A DNA stretch of 64,000 bases from CAXBCP01 sp047638395 (lineage in GTDB: Bacteria > Pseudomonadota > Alphaproteobacteria > MPNO01 > UBA830): assembly GCA_047638395.1 (NCBI GenBank), contig JBLIMV010000027.1, positions 9,083 through 73,082 of the forward strand, read 5' to 3'. Below, one piece after another: positions 17,594 through 26,887 of the stretch. Below the pieces are notes generated by a model. The model did not search any database and was not told the DNA's origin. It worked only from the letters and a program-made list of their open reading frames with translations. A program made the translations under genes and the position numbers. The first letter of the stretch is position 1. Every line of letters begins with the position of its first letter.

Positions 17594-19135
17594 GTGAAGC
17601 TGGGCTCACTGATTGCCGATTGCGCGCTCCGCTATCCGGAGCGTGAAGTGCTTGTCTGCAAGGACCGACGGATCACCTTCGGCAAGTTGGATACGAACGC
17701 CAACCGGCTGGCGAATGCCTACGCCGCGCGCGGCCTGAAGACCGGCGATCGTCTGGCGATGTTCCTGCCGAACAGCGCCGAACTGATCGAAGCAATGTGC
17801 GGTGCCGCCAAGGCAGGCGGTATTATCGTGCCGATAGCCACCCGGCTCGCCCCGCGCGAGGTGGAGTATATTCTGGGCGATTGCGAACCGTGGATGGTGT
17901 GTTTCACCCCGCAACACCGCGATATCGTCCGCGGTGCGGTAAAGCAGCTCGACAACCCGCTACTGGTGGTCTTCGACGGAGAGGCCGAAGAGGGCGAAAT
18001 CACCTTCGATGCCCTTATGGCTGAGGGCGCAGACACCCCACCCCCGCCTCTACCGACAGATTTCGATATGCTGATGCTTGGCTATACGTCCGGCACCACG
18101 GGCCGCCCCAAAGGCGCGCTCGCGACCCATATGGCGCTGGTGCTGACCGGCGGGTACATGAACCTGTCGGAATGGCATCTGACCGCAGAAGATCGAATTC
18201 TGGCGACAACCCCCATGGCGCACCGAACCGGGCTGGGTCGCGTCGCGAACGCGGTGTGCTGCGGCTGTACCGTCGTCATCATGGATAAGTTCGACCCGGC
18301 AGCGGCGGTCGACCTGATCGAGAAGGAAAAGATCACCATCATCGGCCTGGTGCCGACGATCGCCCGCATGCTGATGCCTGAAATAGAGAAACGCCCCGAA
18401 GCCGTAAAATCGGCCCGCCTGATGGTCGCGACGGGCGAAGCGTTTCCCATCGACATCAAGAAACGGCTGGCCGCGACCGCGCCGAATATCGGCCTGTATA
18501 CATTCTATGCCCAGACCGAGGCCGGTTTCATCACGGGCCTCAGACCCGAAGAACAGGCAAGTCACCCCGATTCCTGCGGCCGGCCGGTGCCGTCTGTCGA
18601 TGTCCGCATCGTTGACGAAAATATGAATGATGTTCCGCGCGGCGAGGTCGGAGAGATTATCTGCCGCTGCGGCACGCCCGGCGTTCTGTCGATGCCGGAA
18701 TACTGGCGCAACCCGGACGCCACCGCCGCAGCATTTCATGAAGGATGGCTGCGCACCGGCGATCTCGCGCGGATGGACGAAGACGGCTATGTCTATTTCG
18801 TTGACCGCGCCAAGGACATGATCGTCTCGGGCGGCCTCAACATCTATTCGCGGGAGGTCGAGGATGCGCTTGAAGCTCATCCCGCCGTCAACGAAGCCGC
18901 CGTCCTGCCGGTGTCGGATGCGGAGTTCGGCGAATCCGTGTTTGCCTATGTTACCTTCCAGACAGGCGCGGCGGCGACAGAGAGCGAACTTATCGAGCAT
19001 TGCCGCGAACTGATCGCGAGCTATAAGAAACCCAAATACATACGCGAGATCGATGTCCTGCCGCGCAACAGTACCGGCAAGGTCGTCAAGGTCGCGCTGC
19101 GCGAACGCGCTGCCAAGGAACTGACGGACGCCTGA
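17594..19135 (+). CDS. AMP-dependent acyl-CoA synthetase
   Basis: A 513-residue adenylate-forming ligase that activates a carboxylic acid to its CoA ester. The P-loop YTSGTTGRPKGA, the A5-like YTFYAQTEAG, the hinge/A7 GWLRTGDLARMDEDGY and A8 region, and the catalytic lysine in RNSTGKVVK near the C-terminus are present. It starts at a GTG six bases after the DUF35 stop and its stop overlaps the next ATG by one base (TGATG), so it is co-translated with the acyl-CoA dehydrogenase. The acid is unknown. Confidence 0.92.
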   Translation: MKLGSLIADCALRYPEREVLVCKDRRITFGKLDTNANRLANAYAARGLKTGDRLAMFLPNSAELIEAMCGAAKAGGIIVPIATRLAPREVEYILGDCEPWMVCFTPQHRDIVRGAVKQLDNPLLVVFDGEAEEGEITFDALMAEGADTPPPPLPTDFDMLMLGYTSGTTGRPKGALATHMALVLTGGYMNLSEWHLTAEDRILATTPMAHRTGLGRVANAVCCGCTVVIMDKFDPAAAVDLIEKEKITIIGLVPTIARMLMPEIEKRPEAVKSARLMVATGEAFPIDIKKRLAATAPNIGLYTFYAQTEAGFITGLRPEEQASHPDSCGRPVPSVDVRIVDENMNDVPRGEVGEIICRCGTPGVLSMPEYWRNPDATAAAFHEGWLRTGDLARMDEDGYVYFVDRAKDMIVSGGLNIYSREVEDALEAHPAVNEAAVLPVSDAEFGESVFAYVTFQTGAAATESELIEHCRELIASYKKPKYIREIDVLPRNSTGKVVKVALRERAAKELTDA

Positions 19136-20217
19136 TGGAACTTCTTCTGAACGACGAACAATCGATGCTGCGCGACAGCGCCGCCACCTTCACCGAGCGG
19201 CGCGGCGGTGCGGAACGGTTGCGCAAACAACGCGATAGCGACAAAAAGATCGACCGCGACATCTGGGCACAGGCTGCCGAAGCGGGCTGGCTCGCGATCC
19301 TCGCACCTGAAAGCGCCGGCGGGCTGGAACTGGGCCTCACCGAACTTTGCCTGGTGTCTGAAGAACTCGGCAAAGGCCTTGTACCTGAGCCGATTGCCGC
19401 GGTCGCAGCCGTTGCCCGTGCCCTTGGCGCGTCGGACATATCAGAAGCACTCGTCAGCGGCGAAAAAATTATCCTGCCCGCTTTGATGGAGACCACCCGT
19501 TCAATCGGCGATGAAGCCCCCGCCGTGACAGCCTCCGCGACTGGCGATGGCGTATCGCTGGACGGCGTGAAGACCGGCATTCCCTGCCCCGACGATGCTG
19601 ACGGGTTTCTCGTATCTGCGGCAGGCACCGATGGCCCGATCCTCGCCATTGTGAACCGGGACGATGCGGAAATTCAGGCTGAACCCACGCTCGACGGGGC
19701 CACGGTCGGCACGATCACCCTGAACGGGGTGCCCGGGACAGCCGTTGCAGGACCCAACGAGACCCCGGCCACCATCGCCGCCCTGCTCGATGCCCTGCAC
19801 CTCAGCAACGCGGCTGAGCTTCTCGGCGTCATGGAGACCGCACAGGCCATCACGATCGATTACCTGAAGACCCGCGAACAGTTCGATAAACCCATCGGAT
19901 CGTTCCAGGCGCTCCAGCATCGCGCGGTCGATAGCCTGGCCGCGATTGAGATGTGCCGCTCGCTGATCTACCAGGCTGCCCGCGCACTCGATGGCGGTGG
20001 CGCCGCCCCCGGTCTTGCATCGGCGGCTTTGTCCAAAGCAGCGGCAAGCGCGCTCGACGTCTGCAAGTCGGCGGTACAGATGCATGGCGGCATCGGCTTT
20101 ACCGACGAACACGACATCGGCCTCTATCTCAAACGCGCCGTTATTCTTGCCGCGCGCTATGGGAATGCCGGCCTTCACCGCAAACGCTATGCGGAATTCG
20201 CAGAGATGCATCCCTGA
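19135..20217 (+). CDS. acyl-CoA dehydrogenase
   Basis: A 360-residue flavoprotein with the acyl-CoA dehydrogenase fold: N-terminal helices, a short beta domain and the C-terminal helical domain with LKTREQFDKPIGSFQALQHR and VQMHGGIGFTDEHDIGLYLKRA. This is the shorter type often found in steroid and aromatic side-chain catabolism. Catalytic-base identity is not certain. It starts within the stop of the ligase gene and ends 63 bp before a UbiD-type gene. Confidence 0.88.
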   Translation: MELLLNDEQSMLRDSAATFTERRGGAERLRKQRDSDKKIDRDIWAQAAEAGWLAILAPESAGGLELGLTELCLVSEELGKGLVPEPIAAVAAVARALGASDISEALVSGEKIILPALMETTRSIGDEAPAVTASATGDGVSLDGVKTGIPCPDDADGFLVSAAGTDGPILAIVNRDDAEIQAEPTLDGATVGTITLNGVPGTAVAGPNETPATIAALLDALHLSNAAELLGVMETAQAITIDYLKTREQFDKPIGSFQALQHRAVDSLAAIEMCRSLIYQAARALDGGGAAPGLASAALSKAAASALDVCKSAVQMHGGIGFTDEHDIGLYLKRAVILAARYGNAGLHRKRYAEFAEMHP

Positions 20218-20280
20218 CCAGGCGTTGCGCCGACTGACCGTAATCCTTAACAATGAGCGGATCAGCAGAGGAATCAAACC

Positions 20281-21684
20281 ATGCCCGACCAATCCTATCG
20301 CACCTTCCTGAAGAATCTCGAACAGCAGGGAGAGCTCATCCATTTCACCAAGGAAGTGGACCCGGCAGAGAACATGTCTGCGATTGAGTGGAAGGCCTAT
20401 AACGAACTCGGCAAGGCGAGCCTTTTTTCCAACATGAAAGGTCATGAAGGCTGGCAGGCAACGAGCCAGATACTTGCCGACCGTAAAAAATGGGCCATCG
20501 GGCTCGGCGTCAGTGAAGAGACGATCCTCGACGAAATGAGCGAGCGCCTGACACAGTCCATCAAGACGGTCGAAGTGGGGTCCGACGCGGCACCGGTTCA
20601 GGAAGTTGTTTTCGAAGGCGACGACGTCAATATTCTCGACGTCCCGTCCATGATGACCTCGGAAGAAGACGGCGGGCGCTACTTCGCCTCCGGCATGGCC
20701 ATCGTCAAGGATCCGGAAACCGGCATTCGCAATATGTCGGTCCATCGCCAGATGATCCTGAACGAGCGCGAAACCGGCTTTATCATGGTCCCCCGCCAGG
20801 CAAAGCGCATTTACGATATGTATGCCGCCCAGGGTAAAGGCATGCCGGTCGCCATGGTCTATGGCGCACATCCGGCAATCTTCTACGGCTCTGGCTTCAC
20901 CACCGCCTACGGCAAGGACGAGCTTGAAATCGCCGGCTCGCTGCTCGGCGAAGGCGTGCGCATGGTCAAATGCAAGACCGTCGATATCGAAGTCCCCGCC
21001 GAAGCCGAAATGGTGCTCGAAGGCGAAATCCTGTTCGACAGACAGGTCCCAGAAGGACCGTTCGGTGAGATCCCCGGCACCTATGCCGAGGCCACGGAAT
21101 CACACGTCTTCCGCATCAATTGCATGACGCGCCGCAAAGACCCGATCTTCTACGCCGTACATTGCGGTTACCCGACGACCGACACCCAGGGCACAATGGC
21201 GCTCGGGATCGAGATCGCGACCAAAGAGCATCTCAAAAACGTCGAAGGCGGTCTCGACCTGCTGGACGTGCGCTGTCACGCGTCGGCCGGGATGATGATG
21301 GTGGTGCTCAAAATGCGCCCGCGGGTTGAAGGTCAGGCAAAGACCGCCCTGATGGCCGCACTGTCGGGCGCATACCTGCATCCAAAGCTCGCGATTGCCG
21401 TCGATGACGATATCGATGCAAACGATCTGCGCCAGATCATGTGGTCCATGACCACCCGCGTTCATGCCGAGCGCGATGTGATCATGATCCCCAACACGCG
21501 TGTGTTCGCGCTGGATAACATCTCACCCGTTGTGCCCGGCCAGAACAGCTTCCACCGTATCGGCACGAAGTGGATGATCGACGCGACCAAGCCGGCGGTC
21601 ACACAGGCCGAGGAGCGCGAACGCTTCGCCCGCGCCATGCCGCGCAATTACGACAAGGTCGATCTTGAGGATTTTCTGCCCTAG
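20281..21684 (+). CDS. UbiD-family (de)carboxylase
   Basis: A 467-residue member of the UbiD family, enzymes that use prenylated FMN to decarboxylate or carboxylate unsaturated or aromatic acids. The family blocks AMVYGAHPAIFYGSGF, IAGSLLGEGVRMVKCKTVDIEVPAEAE and EGPFGEIPGTYAEATE are present, the last holding the acidic residues of the active site. It lies on the same strand just after the acyl-CoA operon. No flavin prenyltransferase (UbiX) is nearby, so the cofactor must be supplied elsewhere. The substrate is unknown. Confidence 0.9.
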   Translation: MPDQSYRTFLKNLEQQGELIHFTKEVDPAENMSAIEWKAYNELGKASLFSNMKGHEGWQATSQILADRKKWAIGLGVSEETILDEMSERLTQSIKTVEVGSDAAPVQEVVFEGDDVNILDVPSMMTSEEDGGRYFASGMAIVKDPETGIRNMSVHRQMILNERETGFIMVPRQAKRIYDMYAAQGKGMPVAMVYGAHPAIFYGSGFTTAYGKDELEIAGSLLGEGVRMVKCKTVDIEVPAEAEMVLEGEILFDRQVPEGPFGEIPGTYAEATESHVFRINCMTRRKDPIFYAVHCGYPTTDTQGTMALGIEIATKEHLKNVEGGLDLLDVRCHASAGMMMVVLKMRPRVEGQAKTALMAALSGAYLHPKLAIAVDDDIDANDLRQIMWSMTTRVHAERDVIMIPNTRVFALDNISPVVPGQNSFHRIGTKWMIDATKPAVTQAEERERFARAMPRNYDKVDLEDFLP

Positions 21685-21702
21685 GGAATTTAAGCGCCGG
21701 GG

Positions 21703-23328
21703 TCAGCGAGAACGCTTTTCAGCCCACCAGCGCTTCCATGCCGCAATGTCATAGGCAAACCGCTGATCGGTCAAAACCGTCAGCGCGCCGATGATATCGC
21801 CCTTCAGCCAGCCCGGATCGCCCGCACGGTCAAGTCGGGCGATCAGCGCCGACAGGGTCTCGTCGTCATTCTGCCCCAGTTCGGCCGCTGCCCAGGCCGC
21901 CGCGGGGGCAGATTCAAAATATTTCTCCGCACCGTTCTGGGGTGCTCCCCACGGTGCCGCAATCAATGCCGGTGGCACCCGCCCATGCCCGTTATGGGCC
22001 ATTGCCCACAGGATGTACCAGCGGGCCATTTTGGGGGCCGGGAAACGGCGGCTGCCAAACATCGTGGCATCGGTGTCGGGGAACGGACCTTTGAGCATCT
22101 CGCCCAGCGCCCGCCCGATTGACGGATCGTCCGACAGGGCCAGCGGTGCAAACCGGATACGCAACCGACGATCATATCCCTGCGGGTCGGCAAGCGCTGC
22201 CTTCAGTGTTTCGAGATAAGCGGCGGGATCTTCTTTGGGCAACGGTCGGGCGCGCGGCAGGATTTTCGGTACCGTCCGGGCGATTGGTTCGGACAAACCG
22301 GCAATCGCGGTGAATTTCGGGCCCAACAACACGCCTCCTGCGGTATTGCTGCCACCCGCATAAACCTGGCCGCGATAAATGCCGACGCCATGCAGCGTCA
22401 CGCCGGGGAATGTCTGAAACAGCGACCATGCTTTCCCGTCGCGGCTGCGCCAGAGCTCGCCGGTCCCGTTGCGCCCAGTGACCACCCATATGGCATCCGT
22501 CCCGGCGGCCATGCCACGGATCGACCTGCCGACAAACGAGTCGACCGGCTCGACCGATTTGCCGTCCGTGCGCCACAGGCTCGACACTTCATTGGCGATA
22601 TTGACGCCGTAGAGCCAATTGCCAAATGCCTGCAAGCGCGGCACGGCGGAGCCTTCCGGCCAACCTGGCACCTGAGCAAACGTCTTGCCGTCCCAGCGCA
22701 ACAGTTTCACGCCCTTGCTGCGATACCAGGCAACAAGACCGCCATAAAGCGAGCCTCTGAAATCTTCCAGCGCCGTAATGCGGCTGACGCGGCGTTCAGG
22801 CGTCGGATGTTCGTAGATCAGTTTCCAGTCCGTCCCGCCATTGTCCGAGCTTTGCAGCCGCGCCACCCACGCAGACGGTGACGCATACAGCGTATCCCCC
22901 GACGATGTCATTGCGTGCACATGGAACGCCCGTCCCTCGGGCAGAAGCCCCCAACGCCACGCATCGCCGTTCGTGACCGTAAATTCGCCCCGCCCCGGCG
23001 AAAACCGGGAATCCTCAAATGGCCAGTAGAGTAATCCTTTGTGAATTACCGGATCGCCGACATCCTGGCTGAGCAAATGCCGCTCGTAACGCGCCTTGCC
23101 GTTCGCCGGATTGTAAGACCAGATATCGGCCGAGTTGTGATTGACGTATTTGCGGCTGTTCACGAACCAGAGCCGTCCGCGATAGCCGATCAGGGATGAA
23201 ACATGCGGCCAGTGCAGGCCGTCTTTCAGGATCGTCAGCTTGTCAGTTGCAGCTGCATCACGTGTTTGTGACGCCACACAAAGAAAAACCGCCACGAAGG
23301 TGGCGGTTTTGATCAGAGCCCGGCGCAT
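21703..23328 (-). CDS. secreted beta-propeller-like protein of unknown function
   Basis: A 541-residue protein with a signal peptide (hydrophobic residues 7-25, cleavage near DAAAT). The first 370 residues contain repeated short beta blades with W and G motifs (LIGYRGRLWFVNS, TSSGDTLYASPSAWVARL, LEDFRGSLYGGLVAWY, AFGNWLYGVNIA, GIYRGQVYAGGS) like a sialidase/kelch-type propeller. The C-terminal 170 residues look helical with a W-rich end. I do not recognise the family. It starts six bases after the TenA-like gene stop, so both are probably co-transcribed. Confidence 0.7.
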   Translation of the reverse strand: MRRALIKTATFVAVFLCVASQTRDAAATDKLTILKDGLHWPHVSSLIGYRGRLWFVNSRKYVNHNSADIWSYNPANGKARYERHLLSQDVGDPVIHKGLLYWPFEDSRFSPGRGEFTVTNGDAWRWGLLPEGRAFHVHAMTSSGDTLYASPSAWVARLQSSDNGGTDWKLIYEHPTPERRVSRITALEDFRGSLYGGLVAWYRSKGVKLLRWDGKTFAQVPGWPEGSAVPRLQAFGNWLYGVNIANEVSSLWRTDGKSVEPVDSFVGRSIRGMAAGTDAIWVVTGRNGTGELWRSRDGKAWSLFQTFPGVTLHGVGIYRGQVYAGGSNTAGGVLLGPKFTAIAGLSEPIARTVPKILPRARPLPKEDPAAYLETLKAALADPQGYDRRLRIRFAPLALSDDPSIGRALGEMLKGPFPDTDATMFGSRRFPAPKMARWYILWAMAHNGHGRVPPALIAAPWGAPQNGAEKYFESAPAAAWAAAELGQNDDETLSALIARLDRAGDPGWLKGDIIGALTVLTDQRFAYDIAAWKRWWAEKRSR

Positions 23329-23334
23329 CCGGGT

Positions 23335-24084
23335 TTAAGCTGCCATGCCCGGCGGCAAAAGGCGTTCTTGTTTAAGCACATGCGCGCGGTAAATCTCGGT
23401 AACGGATTCCCAGCGGAGCATGCAGGCCTCCTCGCATATTTCCAGCGCCCGGTCAGCGACCGACGGAGAATCGATGTATTTCTCGCATAGCGCCATCTGG
23501 CGTGCGCTGTGTTCCTCATCCGCTTCGGCGTGCTCGACAAAAAACGCGATCTCCGGGGAATCGGCCGTGAATCCGTAATGCTGCGTGAGCGACGGAATGG
23601 TCACTTCCTTGTTCAGCGCCGGCTGTTGGCCTTCCTGCGTTGCCTGCATCGCCAGGATCACACCGAGCGGCTCGTCGCGCAGAGTCTGAACATAGTGCAA
23701 TCGCCGTCCGTGCCAGGCAGGCCCAATGACGAGCGATTTGACCTCGTCATCCGTCAGTCCGGCGGCATTGCAGAAATCGAAAATCATCCGCGAATGATCG
23801 TGCGGCTCATGCCCCGGCCGGGGGATTGCAACCAGGCCTTCTTCTTCGGCAAGGTTCTCGATCACCGCATGTTTTACGTCCTGAGGGCCCTTCCAGAGCA
23901 GAAAGCCAAAGGCAGGCAGCGCCAGTTCGACAAACTTGTAGTGGCTCGCCATATAAAGACCGAGCGGATGCAGATCGAGCGAGCCATCCAGCATCATCCG
24001 GAAGAACGGATGGTTCTTCGTATGCCATTTATCGCGGATCGCGGTGATCTCGGCGGCGATAGTGTCAATGTTGGTCATCTGCAT
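23335..24084 (-). CDS. TenA/PqqC-like (haem-oxygenase-fold) protein
   Basis: A 249-residue all-helical protein of the TENA/THI-4/PQQC and haem-oxygenase-like group. Candidate metal- or substrate-binding residues are in ENLAEEEG (near 76), HEPHDHS (near 91) and EHAEADEEHS (near 187), the E..H/E..H pattern of haem-oxygenase-like di-iron oxidases. It may thus be an iron-dependent oxygenase rather than a thiaminase. It is followed by a secreted propeller protein and preceded by a LOG protein and TRAP genes. Function unknown. Confidence 0.78.
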   Translation of the reverse strand: MQMTNIDTIAAEITAIRDKWHTKNHPFFRMMLDGSLDLHPLGLYMASHYKFVELALPAFGFLLWKGPQDVKHAVIENLAEEEGLVAIPRPGHEPHDHSRMIFDFCNAAGLTDDEVKSLVIGPAWHGRRLHYVQTLRDEPLGVILAMQATQEGQQPALNKEVTIPSLTQHYGFTADSPEIAFFVEHAEADEEHSARQMALCEKYIDSPSVADRALEICEEACMLRWESVTEIYRAHVLKQERLLPPGMAA

Positions 24085-24129
24085 GCGCCTTTCTACACGG
24101 TTGCGTGTCCGGGACTCCGCCGTGCTATC

Positions 24130-24945
24130 TCACAGTAGCGGACCGGGATTATCGACGGCAAATTCCTCAAGCCCGGCAACGATGGCGTTGTACGCCTCGT
24201 CGACCGTATCCACGACCTGAAAAAGGTCGAGATCTTCAGGGCTGATGGTGCCGAACTCGACAAGGGTCTCAAGGTTCATCACCTTGTCCCAGAAATCGCT
24301 GCCATACAGAATAATCGGCATCCGTTTTTTCATCTTGCCGGTCTGGATCAGCGTCAGCCCCTCAAAAAACTCGTCCATGGTGCCGAAACCGCCAGGCATG
24401 ATGATCAGCGCCTTCGCGAGGTAAAGGAACCAGAATTTCCGGGTGAAAAAATAATGGAATTCAAAAGCGAGTTTGCGCGTGACATAGGGGTTCACGCCCT
24501 GCTCCATGGGCAGAGAAATACCAAGACCGATATTCTCACCCTTGGCCTCCGACGCACCGCGATTGGCCGCTTCCATGATCCCGGGGCCACCACCCGAACA
24601 GACCACAAATCGCCGGCTCGTGTCCTCCAGCGACTTCGACCATTCGGTCAGACGGAAGGCAAGTTCACGGGTATCTTCGTAGTAGCGCGACATCTTCAGG
24701 TCGGCTTTGGCCTTGACGAGGTCGCCGCCACCCGCTTCCGCCGCTTCCAGCCGTTTTTCAGCCTCCGCCCGCGGTAACAGCCGCGCCGAACCGAAAAACA
24801 GGATCGTGTCCTCAATGTTCAGCTCGTCAAATCGTGCCTGGGGCTCGAGGTATTCTGCCAGTATCCGAAGCGGGCGACCGGCCGGCGAATCCATAAAATC
24901 CGGATCGCGATAGGCACGCGGCGGATGAATATCATCTGTACTCAT
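24130..24945 (-). CDS. LOG-family/TIGR00730 Rossmann-fold nucleotide-binding protein
   Basis: A 271-residue protein with the two LOG motifs: GGGPGIMEAANRGA (near 125) and PGGFGTMDEFFE (near 190), the latter being the family signature PGGxGTxxE that cleaves cytokinin-type nucleoside 5'-monophosphates or acts as AMP/CMP nucleosidase. It is longer than plant-like LOG enzymes (about 200), with an N-terminal extension. Its ATG overlaps the TRAP DctM stop by four bases and it has GGAGAG upstream, so it is probably expressed with the TRAP operon. Confidence 0.88.
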   Translation of the reverse strand: MSTDDIHPPRAYRDPDFMDSPAGRPLRILAEYLEPQARFDELNIEDTILFFGSARLLPRAEAEKRLEAAEAGGGDLVKAKADLKMSRYYEDTRELAFRLTEWSKSLEDTSRRFVVCSGGGPGIMEAANRGASEAKGENIGLGISLPMEQGVNPYVTRKLAFEFHYFFTRKFWFLYLAKALIIMPGGFGTMDEFFEGLTLIQTGKMKKRMPIILYGSDFWDKVMNLETLVEFGTISPEDLDLFQVVDTVDEAYNAIVAGLEEFAVDNPGPLL

Positions 24946-26267
24946 GAGCTCTCCAGCAGGCGGGGTAGTAGAAGCGTGATCGTTGGAAACATGATGATAA
25001 ACACCACGCGGACGGCATCCGACAAGAAGAAAGGCAGCACGCCCTTGAACGTCTCGATCATCGGAACGTCCTTTGCCATCGAATTAATCACGAAGACGTT
25101 GAGCCCGACAGGCGGGGTAATCAGCCCCACCTCGACCACGATCAGCGTGATGATCCCGAACCAGAGCTTCAATTCTTCGCCCTGCACCGGAAAATCGAGC
25201 CCGGCAATGATCGGCCAGAAGATCGGCACGGTCAGCAGGATCATCGACAGCGAATCCATCACCAGCCCGAGCAGAACATAGAGCACGATCATCCCGACCA
25301 GGATGACCATCGGGCTAAGACCGGAATTCTGGAAGAAATCCGCGGCAAAGATCGGGAGCTGCGAGAAACCGAGGAACGCGTTGAAGATTGATGCGCCGAG
25401 CAGGATCAGGAAAATCATCGCCGTTGTCGACGCCGTGCCGAGAATGGCGTCGACGAAGTCTTTCCACTTCATCCCGCCCCGCATGACCGCGATCAGGAAT
25501 GTACCGGTCGCCCCGACACCGGCGCCCTCGGTCGGTGTGAAGATACCGATATAGATACCGCCCATCACCAGCAGAAAGATCACCAGAACGGGCCATATAT
25601 CCAGAATTGCCTGCCACTTGGCGGCGAACGTGGTTCTCGGCCCGGCCGGCCCCGCATCGGGGAAAACCCGGACGACGATGGCAATTGTCAGCATGTAGCC
25701 CAGCGCAGCAAGAACCCCGGGGATAAAAGCCGCCTGGAACAGGGTCGCAACATTCGCTTCGACCATCACCGCGTAAATGATCAGCACAACCGATGGCGGG
25801 ATCAATATCCCCAGCGTGCCGCCTGCCGCCAGCGAGCCGGTCGCCAGGGCGCCGGAGTAATTGTATTTGCGTAATTCCGGCAGGGCGACCTGCCCCATGG
25901 TTGCCGCGGTTGCCAGCGAAGAGCCGGTAATCGCCCCAAACCCGGCGCAGCCACCGACCGCGGCCATCGCGATCCCTCCGCGAAACTGGCCGAGCCACGA
26001 ATTCGCCGCCTTGAACAGCGCAGAACTCAAACCCGCCTTTGCCGCAAACTGTCCCATCAGGATGAACAGCGGAACCACCGACAGGGTTTCGGCGGTGAAC
26101 CGCCAATAGGTCTCCGTTTTCAGATAACTGAACAGGGCAACCTCGCCGGCGATCGTGACATATCCCACGACGCCAACAGTGAGCATGGCAATGCCGATGG
26201 GCACCCGCACAGCGAGCAGCACCAGCATTACGCCAAAGCCGATCATGCCGATTGTCAGACCATCCAT
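24942..26267 (-). CDS. dctM: TRAP transporter large permease (DctM)
   Basis: A 441-residue inner-membrane protein with about twelve hydrophobic segments, the sodium-coupled translocation subunit of a tripartite carboxylate transporter. The family blocks GCAGFGAITGSSLATAATMG and GGTLGILIPPSVVLIIYAV near residues 130-190 are clear. I start it at the ATG at 26267, directly after the DctQ stop, rather than 32 codons upstream inside dctQ. It is the last transport gene of a P-Q-M operon. Confidence 0.93.
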   Translation of the reverse strand: MDGLTIGMIGFGVMLVLLAVRVPIGIAMLTVGVVGYVTIAGEVALFSYLKTETYWRFTAETLSVVPLFILMGQFAAKAGLSSALFKAANSWLGQFRGGIAMAAVGGCAGFGAITGSSLATAATMGQVALPELRKYNYSGALATGSLAAGGTLGILIPPSVVLIIYAVMVEANVATLFQAAFIPGVLAALGYMLTIAIVVRVFPDAGPAGPRTTFAAKWQAILDIWPVLVIFLLVMGGIYIGIFTPTEGAGVGATGTFLIAVMRGGMKWKDFVDAILGTASTTAMIFLILLGASIFNAFLGFSQLPIFAADFFQNSGLSPMVILVGMIVLYVLLGLVMDSLSMILLTVPIFWPIIAGLDFPVQGEELKLWFGIITLIVVEVGLITPPVGLNVFVINSMAKDVPMIETFKGVLPFFLSDAVRVVFIIMFPTITLLLPRLLESS

Positions 26268-26271
26268 ACGA

Positions 26272-26838
26272 TCAGTCCTGCCGCTCGTTATCGGCGGCGT
26301 CTTCCTGATCGAAGAACCTGCCCGCACGCGTTTCCTGAACGCTGCGCCAGACGGTGTAGGCAATCACGACCACCAGAAAAGACATCATCAGGATCGACGG
26401 CGGGAAAGTGGTCCAGCGCGGAAAATTGATGGTCATCGATTTTTCGCCGTAATTGTACATATCCAACCCGCCGAAAATCATCCGCCATGTCAGCAATATG
26501 GCAATGACCAGATAGAAAATGCCACCGATGATGTCACAGGTTGTTTTTGCCCGCACCGGCGCCTTGATCATGAAAAAATCGACCAGCACGTTGCCGCGGG
26601 TCATCTGGCACCAGGGCAGGAACGCAAACACTGCGAGCCCCGTGCCAATCGCCACCAGTTCGAAATCACCGGGTATCGGCGTCAGAAATGCGGAGCGCCC
26701 GGTTACACTTAGCGTGGTCAGCAGCGCCATGGCGCAGAGCAACACACCTCCGATCACGGCCAGCACCCGGGAGGTCGCATAAAGCACACGGCCCACCGGA
26801 TCGGTGGGTCTGGCGGTATCGCTTAGGCCCTCGGCCAT
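26272..26838 (-). CDS. dctQ: TRAP transporter small permease (DctQ)
   Basis: A 188-residue membrane protein with four hydrophobic helices and the family pattern FELVAIGTGLAVFAFLPWCQMTRGNVLVDFFM around residues 60-92. It forms the membrane partner of DctM. It sits between dctP and dctM with short spacers. As usual for the family it gives no clue to substrate. Confidence 0.9.
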   Translation of the reverse strand: MAEGLSDTARPTDPVGRVLYATSRVLAVIGGVLLCAMALLTTLSVTGRSAFLTPIPGDFELVAIGTGLAVFAFLPWCQMTRGNVLVDFFMIKAPVRAKTTCDIIGGIFYLVIAILLTWRMIFGGLDMYNYGEKSMTINFPRWTTFPPSILMMSFLVVVIAYTVWRSVQETRAGRFFDQEDAADNERQD

Positions 26839-26887
26839 ATTGTTGAAACAGATTCCGGGCCGGCCGTCTGACCGGCCCGGATATCCC

